A stretch of DNA of 64,000 bases from RGIG6165 sp045545175 (GTDB lineage: Bacteria; Bacillota; Clostridia; Oscillospirales; Feifaniaceae): assembly GCA_045545175.1 (NCBI GenBank), contig JAZQAK010000022.1, positions 24,282-88,281 of the forward strand, written 5' to 3'. Both the position numbers and the translations under genes were made by a program. The notes under the pieces were generated by a model. That model was given only the letters and a program-made list of their open reading frames with translations. It searched no databases and was not told where the DNA came from. Below, one piece after another: positions 7,446 to 16,811 of this stretch; the stretch's first letter is position 1, and every line of letters starts with the position of its first letter.

Positions 7446-8153
7446 GTGGTTGTTCTTATTACCGGCGGTTCGAGGGGGATAGGTGCCGCCATTGCTGAAA
7501 AATTTGCAGCACAAGGCGATACGGTCGTCATAAATTACCGCACGAATGACGCTGCTGCGCAGGCAGTTGCACAAAAAACAGGTGCTCTTGCCATAAAGGC
7601 GGACGTGTCGGATTCTGCCGACGTTACGGCAATGTTTGACGAGATACGTGAAAAAGTGGGTAAAGTGGATGTACTTGTCAACAATGCGGGCGTAGAATGG
7701 GAAGGGCTTCTCACAGATATGACCGAAGATGAGTGGGATAAGCTTTTTGACGTCAACGTAAAAGGTGCGTTTCTCTGCTCGAAGGCGGCAATAGGGGATA
7801 TGCTTTCAAAGAAATGCGGAAGGATAATAAACATTTCTTCAATGTGGGGAATTGCAGGTGCCTCCTGCGAGGTGGCGTATTCTGCTTCGAAGGCTGCACT
7901 TATCGGTTTTACCAAGGCGCTTGCCAAAGAACTTGCACCAAGCGAAATAACCGTAAATGCCGTAGCACCCGGTTGCGTTGATACGGATATGATGAAGCAT
8001 TACACCGAGGATGAAATGAAAGATATTATCTCGGAAATACCGCTTGGCAGAATGGCTGACCCGCGTGAAATTGCGGATGCGGTATATTTCCTGTCGCAGA
8101 GCTCTTTTATCACGGGTGAAGTGCTGTCGGTCAACGGCGGTCAAATTGTATAA
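7446..8153 (+). CDS. Short-chain dehydrogenase/reductase, FabG-like
   Basis: A 235-residue classical SDR: GGSRGIGAAIAEKF (NADP binding), NNAGVEW, catalytic Ser in NISSMWGIAG, Tyr-Lys in YSASKAALIGF, and C-terminal GRMADPREIADAVYFLSQSSFITGEVLSVNGG. This pattern fits 3-oxoacyl-ACP reductases, but the gene stands apart from fatty acid genes, so the substrate is uncertain. The start is the GTG at 7446 because AAAGGAG lies eight bases before it; the in-frame ATG at 7409 and earlier codons fall at the htpG terminator and lack a ribosome site. Confidence 0.88.
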   Translation: MVVLITGGSRGIGAAIAEKFAAQGDTVVINYRTNDAAAQAVAQKTGALAIKADVSDSADVTAMFDEIREKVGKVDVLVNNAGVEWEGLLTDMTEDEWDKLFDVNVKGAFLCSKAAIGDMLSKKCGRIINISSMWGIAGASCEVAYSASKAALIGFTKALAKELAPSEITVNAVAPGCVDTDMMKHYTEDEMKDIISEIPLGRMADPREIADAVYFLSQSSFITGEVLSVNGGQIV

Positions 8154-8172
8154 AAATTAACAAATTTTTTGT

Positions 8173-8200
8173 TTGACTTTTGAAAATATTATACTATAAT
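8173..8200 (+). promoter_or_regulatory. Promoter of the MgtC-like gene
   Basis: TTGACT (8173-8178), 16-base spacer, TATAAT (8195-8200), 38 bases before the start codon. No M-box or other magnesium riboswitch fits in this short leader. Confidence 0.7.
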
Positions 8201-8238
8201 ATAACATAATATGATAAAAAGACTAAGGAGAGATGTTG

Positions 8239-8976
8239 ATGGATTTTGCTACAGTCGGCAAAGAAATGGCACGAAATTACACTCAGCTTGCTGAAGGGAC
8301 GATGCTTTTATCGTGGGAAATGCAGCTTGCATTCATAATCCGTATTATAGTTGCGGGTGTCTGCGGTTGCGTTATCGGTCTCGAAAGGGCGAGAAGGCAG
8401 AAGGAAGCAGGTATCAGGACGCACATAATGGTTGCAATCGGTGCAGCCCTGCTTATGATAATATCAAAGTATGCATGTCTTGACGTTGCTTTGAAATTCG
8501 GATTTAATTATGACGTTTCACGTATTGCTTGTAACATAATGCCTGCAATTTCATTCCTCGGTGCCGGAATAATCTTTGTTAAAAGTGATTACATAAAAGG
8601 TCTTACGACCGCATCGGGTGTCTGGGTAATGGCTGCAATCGGTATGGCTATCGGAAGCGGTATGTATATAGTAGGTATTTTTGCTACGATTGCTTCGCTC
8701 TTCGTTCATTCGTTCCTGCATAAGCACCTCAATAAGTTTGAGGGCAGCCCCACAAACGATATAAGCGTTACGATGGAAAACAACGTTGAAAACATAAAGC
8801 AGTTTTCCGAAAGACTTAAAGAGAGAGATATTTTTGTTGTAACGAGCAAGATTCATCAGAATGATGACGGCACGGTAACGATGAGCATGGCTGTACGTAT
8901 GAACCAGAGAGTTGATTTTGAAGATACGGTACAGATGCTTGAAGACAATCCTTACATAAAGTCACTTACAATGTAA
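8239..8976 (+). CDS. MgtC/SapB family membrane protein
   Basis: A 245-residue protein with four to five hydrophobic segments in the first 150 residues and the family signature GCVIGLERARRQKEAGIRTHIMVAIGAALLM, then a soluble ACT-like C-terminal domain (from about residue 165). MgtC/SapB proteins are inner-membrane factors linked to magnesium limitation and ATPase control; members outside pathogens have no defined role. I prefer ATG 8239 to ATG 8233 because AAGGAG at 8225-8230 then has an eight-base spacing. It has its own promoter and a terminator at 8975-9007. Confidence 0.88.
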   Translation: MDFATVGKEMARNYTQLAEGTMLLSWEMQLAFIIRIIVAGVCGCVIGLERARRQKEAGIRTHIMVAIGAALLMIISKYACLDVALKFGFNYDVSRIACNIMPAISFLGAGIIFVKSDYIKGLTTASGVWVMAAIGMAIGSGMYIVGIFATIASLFVHSFLHKHLNKFEGSPTNDISVTMENNVENIKQFSERLKERDIFVVTSKIHQNDDGTVTMSMAVRMNQRVDFEDTVQMLEDNPYIKSLTM

Positions 8977-9007
8977 AAAAACAGGGTTTTTTACCCTGTT
9001 TTTTTAT
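8975..9007. terminator. Bidirectional terminator between mgtC-like and SLH genes
   Basis: AAAAAACAGGGT pairs with ACCCTGTTTTTT. It begins at the MgtC-like stop codon and overlaps the stop codon of the convergent SLH gene at 9004-9006. Confidence 0.88.
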
Positions 9008-10911
9008 TTTGCTGTGGCGATTATGAGCCTTAGGCGACCGCCTTTGTCGTCCGCTTTGTCGTAATAGCCTCTGAGTGAATATTTATCCGTGTCGCTGACA
9101 ATTTCGAGTGAACTTAAAAAATAAGTGCCCGACCTGTTTTCGTATACCTGAAGGTTTGAACCAGTTTTAAAGGTCTGTGAATTGCCTGAAACGTAACCGT
9201 CACCGACTTTTGAAATGCCTACGTAGTTTAATGAAGAGAGGGCACTTAAAGTCTGTCCCTGAGTTTTAAGGGCAACGGGGCCCGTTGATACGGCAAAAAT
9301 CTTTGATGTGTTTGAACCTCTGTACGACTGTCCTGCCTGAAGGTAATTATAAGTCAGTGAAGAAGCGGTGATTGCCGGGTCTCTGCTTTTCGTTGTTGAG
9401 AGATACTCTGTCACTCGCTTGCCTTCCGAATTGACGTAGGAGGCATTTATCTCGGTGAGTATACCGTAGGAATACATATCACCCGTAACGTTGTTTAATA
9501 TAAGGTGCGATATTTCGCCTGCGGTGTTGTATTTTGCAAACTTGAGCATTGACGCCGTGAAATTTACACCGCTGAGTCTGCCCGGGGAAACGGTGCATAT
9601 ACCGTCTTCGTTGTAGTCAAGTATCTGCACGTCGTCGGCAAGGGCGTATTTGCCTATTGCCGTTGCAGAGGAATTTACTTTTCCGACGGGTTTGGTCTCG
9701 GAGTTAAGTTTTGATATTGACGTAACGCTTGCGCTAACCGATACGCTGACAAGGTCACCTGCCTCCAAAGAGGTTTCTATCGGATAGGTGTAGGTCTGCC
9801 CGTCGGTTGCGGCAACCGTTACACAGTCCTGCTGATACTCGTAGCCTGCGGCATTTGTAAGCGTCGTCGTGCCAAGTGAAGTTATGATACCGTATATTGC
9901 CGTGCTTGCCGTATCGGCACTTACTGCATATACGACGGTGTCGTCCTTGCCAAGCAGAATTGTAACGGCATCGCCTGCCTTGAAATTGCCGTACATAGAG
10001 AACTGTTTTGCCGCTTCGGAAGAAATGTCTATCGGATACGTTCTGCCTGCAACGGTTACCGAGGTGGGATTGGTGCGGTTTGGTGAAATGGAATCAACCG
10101 TACCCGAAACCCGATTTGAATACGCCCAGATTATTGCAGGTGAGTTTGAGTAGTAGACGACGTCGTAAAGCGAAATTGCATCAAGTGCGGAAATTTCGTT
10201 GTTTTTATAGACGGCTGATGAGTTTGCATTTTTTATTGACAAACTCCACGTGGTGTCTGTTACGACTATCGGCCCGTTCATCGACTGACTCATAAGGTCG
10301 GTATAACTGATTTTGCCGTCACTTCCGAGCTTATAGCCGAGCGACTGGCAATAAACCGTACCGTTTTTGGTTTTTGCATTGAGCACGTTGTAGAACAGAT
10401 TTGCACAGTCAAGCCTCGTCATAGGATCGGCGCCTTTTTTGCTTATGTTTTCATCAAGACCGATTTTACGGTAGAGTGAGAGTGCACCTTCGGGAAAAGG
10501 CTCGGTATAGTCGTTTGCGGTGTAGCCGAGAAGCTTTAAAACCACACTTACCGTTTCCTGCAGAGTTATCGTGTTGTTAGGGCGGAAAGAACCGTCCGTA
10601 TAACCCGATACGTATCCTGCCCTTGCCGCAATTTTTACGTAAGGTGCCGACCAGTGCTTATACGAAACGTCGGAAAAGAGTGAACTTGCAGAGGACGACA
10701 CGTCATCCTTGTAGGGTGATGCGGCAACCGCCATTTTTGCAAATTCCGCACGTGATACGTTTGATGATAAATTGAGATTGCCTTTTTCGTCGCCCTGCAT
10801 AATTCCCGCACCTGCAAGAACGTCGGTGACGATTGATGAAGATGCATACACGGGCAGGCTCGATACAAGCATAATCGCTGCCGTGAGCAGACAGATAATT
10901 CTGTATTTCAT
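9004..10911 (-). CDS. S-layer homology (SLH) domain protein, secreted
   Basis: A 635-residue exported protein. A signal peptide (MKYRIICLLTAAIMLVSSLP, cut near VYA) is followed by three SLH repeats within about residues 25-200 (FSDVSYKHWSAPYVKIAARAGYVSGYTDGSF is the clearest), which anchor proteins to secondary wall polymers. The rest is beta-rich and Ser/Thr-rich without a domain I recognise. I start it at 10911, where GGAGGATTTT precedes ATG; the upstream in-frame extension has no ribosome site. It follows the ABC permease by only 16 bases in the same direction, so it is likely co-transcribed with the exporter operon. Confidence 0.88.
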   Translation of the reverse strand: MKYRIICLLTAAIMLVSSLPVYASSSIVTDVLAGAGIMQGDEKGNLNLSSNVSRAEFAKMAVAASPYKDDVSSSASSLFSDVSYKHWSAPYVKIAARAGYVSGYTDGSFRPNNTITLQETVSVVLKLLGYTANDYTEPFPEGALSLYRKIGLDENISKKGADPMTRLDCANLFYNVLNAKTKNGTVYCQSLGYKLGSDGKISYTDLMSQSMNGPIVVTDTTWSLSIKNANSSAVYKNNEISALDAISLYDVVYYSNSPAIIWAYSNRVSGTVDSISPNRTNPTSVTVAGRTYPIDISSEAAKQFSMYGNFKAGDAVTILLGKDDTVVYAVSADTASTAIYGIITSLGTTTLTNAAGYEYQQDCVTVAATDGQTYTYPIETSLEAGDLVSVSVSASVTSISKLNSETKPVGKVNSSATAIGKYALADDVQILDYNEDGICTVSPGRLSGVNFTASMLKFAKYNTAGEISHLILNNVTGDMYSYGILTEINASYVNSEGKRVTEYLSTTKSRDPAITASSLTYNYLQAGQSYRGSNTSKIFAVSTGPVALKTQGQTLSALSSLNYVGISKVGDGYVSGNSQTFKTGSNLQVYENRSGTYFLSSLEIVSDTDKYSLRGYYDKADDKGGRLRLIIATAK

Positions 10912-10927
10912 AAAATCCTCCTGTTTT

Positions 10928-12109
10928 TTAATCGTGGCGGAGAGCATCTATCGGATTGAGCTTTGAAGCCCTGCTTGCAGGCAGATATCCGAATAACACA
11001 CCGATTGCAACCGAAATTGAAAATGCAAGGGCGATTGTTGATGCTTTTGGAACGGCGGTAATGTCAAATAAGTTTCCTACGGGGTAGGATATCATAACGC
11101 CTGTTATCATACCGAGTATACCGCCGAGTGCACTTATTGTCATCGCTTCAATGACAAATTGCGTGAGAATATTTCTTCTCTTTGCACCGAGAGATTTTCT
11201 TATGCCTATCTCCCTTGTGCGTTCGGTAACCGAAACGAGCATAATATTCATAATGCCCACACCGCCTACGGCAAGTGAAATTGCCGCAATTGCGGAAAGA
11301 ACGGTTATCACCATATCCATCATGGTGTTTATGATGTCGAGCATTTCCGAGAGACTTATTACGGTATAGTAGTCGTCACTCTGGAAAATTTCGTACAGTG
11401 CGTTTTCAATGACCGTTTTTGCCTGATCTGCTTTATGCTGATCCGTGACCGAGAAGGTGTAAGACGTTATTCTTCCGCTTCTTGAAAGTTTTTGTGCTGT
11501 TGAATACGGTATGTAAACACAGTCGTCACTCGAGGATTCCGAAGAATCGCCTATTTCGGCAAGTGTGCCTATTACCGTAAACGTGTTGCCGCCGATTTTA
11601 AGCGTCTGACCGACGGCTGATTTATTGCCGAAAAGCGTATTCGCAACGTACGTGCCGATGACGCAGACCTTGTGTCTGCCCTCTATGTCCATATAACTTA
11701 AAAAGCGTCCGTCAGTTAAGTCGTAGCCTTTCATTACGTTGTAATACTCACTTACACCCGTAATCGAAGTCGTGTTGTCGGTGGTCGTGCCGCCGCACGT
11801 AACCTCACCCGTATGCGTGACAGAGGGGCTTACCGCTTCAAGCACATCGGGGTTGTCGGTGGCAAGATTGAACATATCGTCGGGATCAACGCTTCTCGTT
11901 CCTCTGCTCGAAACGTTGACCGTTATGAGATTTGTGCCCATTGAATCGAAAGCATCGGTCATATACGACTGCAGGCCGTTACCTAAACTCGTTATGATTA
12001 TTACCGCGGCTATTCCGATAATAATGCCGAGCATGGTAAGAAAAGCCCTCATTTTACTTCGTTTTATGCTCTTTAAAGCTAAAATAAATGACTGTCCGAA
12101 CTGTTGCAT
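10928..12109 (-). CDS. ABC transporter permease, MacB/FtsX type
   Basis: A 393-residue permease with the MacB architecture: one N-terminal membrane helix (MRAFLTMLGIIIGIAAVIIITSLG), a large extracytoplasmic MacB-PCD domain (about 45-260), and three C-terminal helices with the FtsX signature AAISLAVGGVGIMNIMLVSVTERTREIGIRKSLGA. Such permeases work as mechanotransmitters exporting peptides, antibiotics or lipoproteins, not by a channel through the helices. Its ATG overlaps the stop of the ATPase gene. The substrate is unknown. Confidence 0.92.
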   Translation of the reverse strand: MQQFGQSFILALKSIKRSKMRAFLTMLGIIIGIAAVIIITSLGNGLQSYMTDAFDSMGTNLITVNVSSRGTRSVDPDDMFNLATDNPDVLEAVSPSVTHTGEVTCGGTTTDNTTSITGVSEYYNVMKGYDLTDGRFLSYMDIEGRHKVCVIGTYVANTLFGNKSAVGQTLKIGGNTFTVIGTLAEIGDSSESSSDDCVYIPYSTAQKLSRSGRITSYTFSVTDQHKADQAKTVIENALYEIFQSDDYYTVISLSEMLDIINTMMDMVITVLSAIAAISLAVGGVGIMNIMLVSVTERTREIGIRKSLGAKRRNILTQFVIEAMTISALGGILGMITGVMISYPVGNLFDITAVPKASTIALAFSISVAIGVLFGYLPASRASKLNPIDALRHD

Positions 12110-12831
12110 CAGCCATTCACCCCGCTTTCGTCAGCAGAAACTACTGCATTCGGGTCGTCCGACGGACCGTCGTAAATGATTTTTCCGTCGGAAAGGCGCA
12201 CGATGCGTTTCGCCTTTCGTGCTATTGAGTTGTCGTGCGTAATAAGAACGATGGTATTGCCTTCGCTGTGAAGTTCCTGAAGGAAACGCAGTACCTCTTT
12301 GCCTGTTTTGGAGTCGAGAGCACCCGTCGGCTCGTCGGCAAGTATGACGCTCGGGTTACCTGCAAGCGCCCTTGCAATAGATACCCTTTGCTGCTGACCG
12401 CCCGAGAGTTGTGACGGAAAGTTTTTTGCCTTTGCCTGTATACCGACACGGGAAAGCGCTTTCATTGCTTTTTCTTTACGCTCAGCCTTGCTAAGCCCTG
12501 CATAAAGAAGCGGAAGTTCCACGTTTTCGAGTATTGATATGCCCTGTATAAGATTGTATTGCTGGAATATGAAACCGAGTTTTTTGTTACGTATTTCGGA
12601 TAAACGGTCGTCGTGCATGGTCGAAACGTCGATACCCTCGAGTATGTACTGACCGCTTGTCGGCACGTCAAGACAACCGATTATATTCATGCAGGTCGAT
12701 TTACCCGAGCCCGACTGACCGACTATTGCGACGAATTCACCTTTGTTTATGGTCAGATTTATGCCGTCAAGAGCACGAACCTCGTTTTCTCCGCTTCCGT
12801 ATATCTTATAGAGATTGCGAAGTTCTATCAT
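12109..12831 (-). CDS. ABC transporter ATP-binding protein, MacB/LolD type
   Basis: A 240-residue ATPase: Walker A GQSGSGKST, signature LSGGQQQRVSIARALAGNP, Walker B VILADEPTGALDSKTG and switch His in VLITHDNSIA. The EPTGALDS stretch is typical of the MacB/LolD/FtsE class that pairs with FtsX-type permeases. It overlaps the adaptor upstream by one base and the permease downstream by one base, so the three subunits are translationally coupled. It supplies energy to the exporter at the inner face of the membrane. Confidence 0.95.
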   Translation of the reverse strand: MIELRNLYKIYGSGENEVRALDGINLTINKGEFVAIVGQSGSGKSTCMNIIGCLDVPTSGQYILEGIDVSTMHDDRLSEIRNKKLGFIFQQYNLIQGISILENVELPLLYAGLSKAERKEKAMKALSRVGIQAKAKNFPSQLSGGQQQRVSIARALAGNPSVILADEPTGALDSKTGKEVLRFLQELHSEGNTIVLITHDNSIARKAKRIVRLSDGKIIYDGPSDDPNAVVSADESGVNG

Positions 12832-14462
12832 TACATGCCACCTCTGTTGCCCTGCGGCATACCGCCGCCCATATTACCTGACGGCATTCTGTTACCTGTG
12901 TTGCCACCCATATTACCGGACGGTCTTGAACTGCTCATATTGCCCGACGGCATACCGCCAAACATATTGCTGTCCGTAGTAGTCTGAACTATTGCAGCCT
13001 TGTATATGCCTATAACGTCACCCTCTTCAAGACCGCTTACGATTTCAACGAAGTTCGTATCGGTGTTACCCGTTACAACCTTTGTCTTTTCAAAATCATC
13101 TTGGGTAAGATTATCTTTCTTGTCCGATTTAAGCACGCTGACAATATCACCTCGTGTAATCGCATCGGTCGGTATTGCAAGGCAGTTTTCGCTCTGTGAA
13201 ATTATTATGCTTGCTTCAACGTTCATACCGGGAAGAAGATCGCCCGGTTCTTCTATTATTACCGTAACGGGATATGTAGTGGAGTTTGAAGAAGTGGAAC
13301 CGACTATGCTTGTAGCACTTACGTAGCCGGTGAGTGGTTTATCAACCGTGTCTGCCGTTATTGATACCGGCTGGCCTACTTTTATGCTTTGGATGTCAAG
13401 TTCGTCAACGGCAAGGTCGAGTTTGAGATAACTCATATCGTATATTATCGCAAGCGTCTGTCCTGCCGTAATTGTTTCGCCTGCCTTGTAGTTTTTCTGA
13501 ACGACCGTCCCCGAAATAGGTGCCTTTACCGTATATTTGTCCTTCTGGTCGTTTGCGGTTTCAAGTTCCGAAATTGCATCGTCAAGTGCATCCTCAAGGT
13601 CGTCGTTTTGCATAGAAACTATTATGCCGTTTGATGCAACGGTTTCTCCCTCGTTAGTGACGATTTTAACAACCTCACCCGACACTTTTGCATTTATCGT
13701 CTTGCTCATACCCGTACCGTACTTAAAAATGCCGTTCTCAATGCAGGATATTTCACCAACCTTTGCACTTGCCGTACTGTCAGGGAGGACGGAGCCTGAA
13801 TTTGAGACCTTCAAAGTCACGTTCTGTACCTTGATACCGCCCGTCATAGTCGTCACGTTTGAGGATATTTTGCTTACCGTTGCAGGCAGCGTTTCAAAGT
13901 TTGCTTCGGTTATAACGGTTGCCTGCGTGCCGACCGAGAAATTTTGCACGTCATACGTGCTGAAGGGAACTTCCAGATACATATAGGCGTCGTTTACGAT
14001 GTCGGCAATCGGCGTTCCTGCCTTGATTTCGTCACCGATTTCCACGTACAGTTTCGTTACTCTGCCCGAAATGGTGCTTTTTACGTCAAGATTCTGCAGG
14101 TTTTCTATTGCAGTATCATAACTTTTTTGTGCACGTTCAACGTTTCTTTCAAGAGAAGACGAGGATGACGAATCAAGCTCATACAAAACCGCATCCTTTT
14201 CCACCGTGTCGTTTTCTTCGAAAAAGTCGTAAAGCACGTCGGCATCGACCGATGAATTTATGGTGTAGGTATCCTTCGGCTGAACTGTTGCCGTGCCTGT
14301 CAACTCTGTGCTTATATTCCGTCTGCCGACGGTGTAAAGCGTATATTCACCACTTGTACCGACCGTCTTTTTACAACTTCTGAGTCCTGCGGCGACAGAA
14401 ATAATAAGTGCAAGAATTACAATAAGCACTATTATGCGTTTGAGAGTTTTTTTCTTCGACAT
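12831..14462 (-). CDS. HlyD/MacA-type membrane fusion (adaptor) protein
   Basis: A 543-residue adaptor. An N-terminal membrane anchor (residues about 8-28, ending LRSCKK) leads to a lipoyl-like domain interrupted by a helical hairpin, with typical KSTISGRVTKLYVEIGDEIKAGTPI and YTVKAPISGTVVQKNYKAGETI halves, and beta-barrel domains. MacA-like adaptors occur in Gram-positives with FtsX-type ABC exporters. The last 45 residues are unusual: SGNMGG/MPSGNM-type repeats rich in Gly, Met, Asn, Pro. First gene of adaptor-ATPase-permease, probably with the SLH gene at the end. Confidence 0.9.
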   Translation of the reverse strand: MSKKKTLKRIIVLIVILALIISVAAGLRSCKKTVGTSGEYTLYTVGRRNISTELTGTATVQPKDTYTINSSVDADVLYDFFEENDTVEKDAVLYELDSSSSSSLERNVERAQKSYDTAIENLQNLDVKSTISGRVTKLYVEIGDEIKAGTPIADIVNDAYMYLEVPFSTYDVQNFSVGTQATVITEANFETLPATVSKISSNVTTMTGGIKVQNVTLKVSNSGSVLPDSTASAKVGEISCIENGIFKYGTGMSKTINAKVSGEVVKIVTNEGETVASNGIIVSMQNDDLEDALDDAISELETANDQKDKYTVKAPISGTVVQKNYKAGETITAGQTLAIIYDMSYLKLDLAVDELDIQSIKVGQPVSITADTVDKPLTGYVSATSIVGSTSSNSTTYPVTVIIEEPGDLLPGMNVEASIIISQSENCLAIPTDAITRGDIVSVLKSDKKDNLTQDDFEKTKVVTGNTDTNFVEIVSGLEEGDVIGIYKAAIVQTTTDSNMFGGMPSGNMSSSRPSGNMGGNTGNRMPSGNMGGGMPQGNRGGM

Positions 14463-14651
14463 AAAACATATCTCCCCGTTTACGAATGTGTTGATTTTTT
14501 GACAGTATAATAATATTGTAAAAAAAATACAAGGTCAATCGAAAAAAGTAAAGTTTACATCTTGTTTACTCTTTATTTACGAAAAATATGCTTTGACACG
14601 GAAGTCGGAATAATAGTATCATATAATGTATATCAGGTTAAGGTGGGTATT

Positions 14652-15821
14652 ATGGTAACGTTACTTGGCAGATTGTTTATAAAAAACAGAGATCTCTCAT
14701 CCGCAAAGGTGCGCTCGGCATACGGAACGCTGTGCAGCATACTCGGAATATTTTTAAATATTCTTCTTGCAACTGCAAAAATGATTGCGGGCACACTCAG
14801 CGGTTCGGTTGCAATCTCCGCCGATGCGGTCAACAATCTTTCGGATGCGGGCTCGTCGGTCATCTCGCTTATAGGATTTCGTATGTCGGGCAAGAAGGCG
14901 GACAGTGACCATCCTTTCGGACACGGCAGAATGGAGTATATTTCGGGCGTCATCGTGTCGGTAGTCATAATATTTATGGGCATAGAACTGCTTAAAGATG
15001 CCATATCGAAAATTATTACACCTCAGCCTATGACGGTCAACGTCACGGTCGTTGCAATTCTTCTGCTTTCCGTATTCATTAAATTATATATGGCGTTTTA
15101 CAACGGCAGGGTTGGCAAAAAAATAGGCTCGTCATCGCTGCTTGCCGTGAAATACGACAGCCTTTCGGACAGTGTGGCAACGTCGGTGGTGCTTATATCA
15201 ACTCTTGTGGGTGGATACAGCAAAATTGCAATAGACGGCTGGGCAGGTGCCGCCGTTTCGCTGTTTGTAATCTGGGCAGGAATAAAGTCTATGAAGGACA
15301 CAATATCTCCGCTTTTAGGTCAGCCTGCGGATGAGAAGCTTGCCGACAGAGTAAAGGAAATAGTTATGGCACATTCGGTTTCACACGGTATTCACGACCT
15401 TGTGATACACGATTACGGTGTGGGCAGGCTTATGATTTCGCTTCACGTCGAGGTTGACGGTACGGGTGATATATTCAAATTACACGATGAGATAGACAAT
15501 ATAGAAAATGAACTTGCAAAAGAACTTTCCTGCGAGGCGGTTATACATATGGACCCGATAGCATTGTACGATGAAAACCGCAACCGCCTTAAAGATCTTG
15601 TGGCAGCCTTTGTTACGGGTATAGACGAGAGATTGCATATTCACGATTTCCGTATCGTGCCCGGACCGACGCATACCAATATGATATTTGACGTCGTAAA
15701 GCCGTTTGAATTGCAGATGACGGATGATGAACTTAAAAACCGTATCTGCAGCGGTATATCCGTGCTTGAAGACGGTAAGTACAGGGCAGTGGTTACGATT
15801 GATAAGGAATACATAAAATAA
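14652..15821 (+). CDS. Cation diffusion facilitator (CDF) metal exporter
   Basis: A 389-residue CDF protein: six membrane helices, metal-site motifs DAVNNLSDAGS in helix 2 and KYDSLSDSVATS in helix 5, the loop HPFGHGRMEYISG, and a long cytoplasmic metal-sensing domain with several His (for example HSVSHGIHDLVIHDYG). CDF proteins export Zn, Mn, Fe or Cd in exchange for protons. The tail is about 80 residues longer than in FieF, carrying a second region after residue 300. The start at 14652 has AAGGTGG five bases upstream; earlier in-frame starts have none. It diverges from the exporter operon over a 189-base AT-rich gap in which nothing beyond weak promoter elements is evident. Confidence 0.9.
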   Translation: MVTLLGRLFIKNRDLSSAKVRSAYGTLCSILGIFLNILLATAKMIAGTLSGSVAISADAVNNLSDAGSSVISLIGFRMSGKKADSDHPFGHGRMEYISGVIVSVVIIFMGIELLKDAISKIITPQPMTVNVTVVAILLLSVFIKLYMAFYNGRVGKKIGSSSLLAVKYDSLSDSVATSVVLISTLVGGYSKIAIDGWAGAAVSLFVIWAGIKSMKDTISPLLGQPADEKLADRVKEIVMAHSVSHGIHDLVIHDYGVGRLMISLHVEVDGTGDIFKLHDEIDNIENELAKELSCEAVIHMDPIALYDENRNRLKDLVAAFVTGIDERLHIHDFRIVPGPTHTNMIFDVVKPFELQMTDDELKNRICSGISVLEDGKYRAVVTIDKEYIK

Positions 15822-15904
15822 ATAAAGGTTCAACCTAATTTTATTAAGTGTAAGCCTTTGAAAATAATAAAAAGTTAAATAAAAGTATGTTTTCCTTGAA
15901 TAAA

Positions 15905-15933
15905 TTGACTTAATTTGCAAAAAAAAGTATAAT
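15905..15933 (+). promoter_or_regulatory. Promoter of the amino acid ABC importer
   Basis: TTGACT (15905-15910), 17-base spacer, TATAAT (15928-15933), 38 bases before the start of the binding-protein gene. Confidence 0.8.
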
Positions 15934-15971
15934 ATCACCTATAACACAAAAAACTTTTGGAGGTAATTGTT

Positions 15972-16742
15972 ATGAAGAAGATGCTTCGTATTGCATCAAT
16001 CGTTCTTGCGGTAGTAATGCTTGTAGCTTGCTTTGCCGCTTGCAAAAAAGACAACACAGAAACTACGGTAGATTACGTAATTGCAACTGATAAGGGCTTC
16101 AGCCCCTTTGAATTCCAGGATGCAGAAGGCAATATCGTTGGTATTGATATGGATATCCTTGCAGCAATCGCTGACGATCAGGGATTCACTTACGATCTTC
16201 AGTACATCGGTTGGGATGCAGCTATCGCAGCATGCCAGGCAGGTCAGGCTGACGGTATGATCGCAGGTGCATCAATCACAGAAGACAGAAAGTCAAGTGG
16301 CTGGATCTTCTCTGAAGGCTACTACGATGCAACACAGGGTATGGCAGTTGCAAGCGATTCTGATATAACAGGATTCGCTGATATGGCTGGTAAGAAGGTT
16401 GCTGTTAAGAACGGCACTATGAGCAATCAGTACGCTGAATCAATCAAGGATCAGTACGGTTTTGAAGTTGTTACTTTCCCGACATCACCTGATATGTATC
16501 AGGCTGTTATCGGCGGTCAGGTTGACGCTTGTATGGACGATACACCGATTCTCAAGTACAACATCAAGACAGGCGAACTCGATATGAAGTTTGTTGAAGG
16601 AACAGAAAACGAACCTGCTCAGTACGGTTTTGCAATCTTTGATGCAAACAATCAGGAACTCGTTGACCGTTTCAATGCAGGTCTCAAGAACATCCGTGAA
16701 AACGGTAAGTATGATGAGATCATTGCTACATATCTCGGTTAA
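15972..16742 (+). CDS. Polar amino acid ABC transporter, substrate-binding lipoprotein
   Basis: A 256-residue family-3 solute-binding protein. The N-terminus is a lipoprotein signal (MKKMLRIASIVLAVVMLVAC, then a second Cys in FAAC). The mature part shows TDKGFSPFEFQDAEGNIVGIDMDILAAIA, the usual amino acid-binding opening, and GTMSNQYAESIK. The start at 15972 follows GGAGGT by seven bases. It catches an amino acid outside the membrane for the permease and ATPase downstream. Codon use is more biased than in neighbouring genes, in line with high expression. The actual amino acid is not readable. Confidence 0.92.
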   Translation: MKKMLRIASIVLAVVMLVACFAACKKDNTETTVDYVIATDKGFSPFEFQDAEGNIVGIDMDILAAIADDQGFTYDLQYIGWDAAIAACQAGQADGMIAGASITEDRKSSGWIFSEGYYDATQGMAVASDSDITGFADMAGKKVAVKNGTMSNQYAESIKDQYGFEVVTFPTSPDMYQAVIGGQVDACMDDTPILKYNIKTGELDMKFVEGTENEPAQYGFAIFDANNQELVDRFNAGLKNIRENGKYDEIIATYLG

Positions 16743-16757
16743 TTAAGGTTTAATTAA

Positions 16758-16783
16758 CAGGGCATTGGGTAACCGATGCCCTG
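16758..16783 (+). promoter_or_regulatory. Intra-operon hairpin after the binding-protein gene
   Basis: An 11-bp stem (CAGGGCATTGG with CCGATGCCCTG, one G-T pair) capped by a GTAA tetraloop and with no T run. Such hairpins commonly protect the upstream message or partly terminate, giving excess binding protein. Confidence 0.65.
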
Positions 16784-16811
16784 AAACTATGTTTTAAGGA
16801 GGGTTGCTCCA

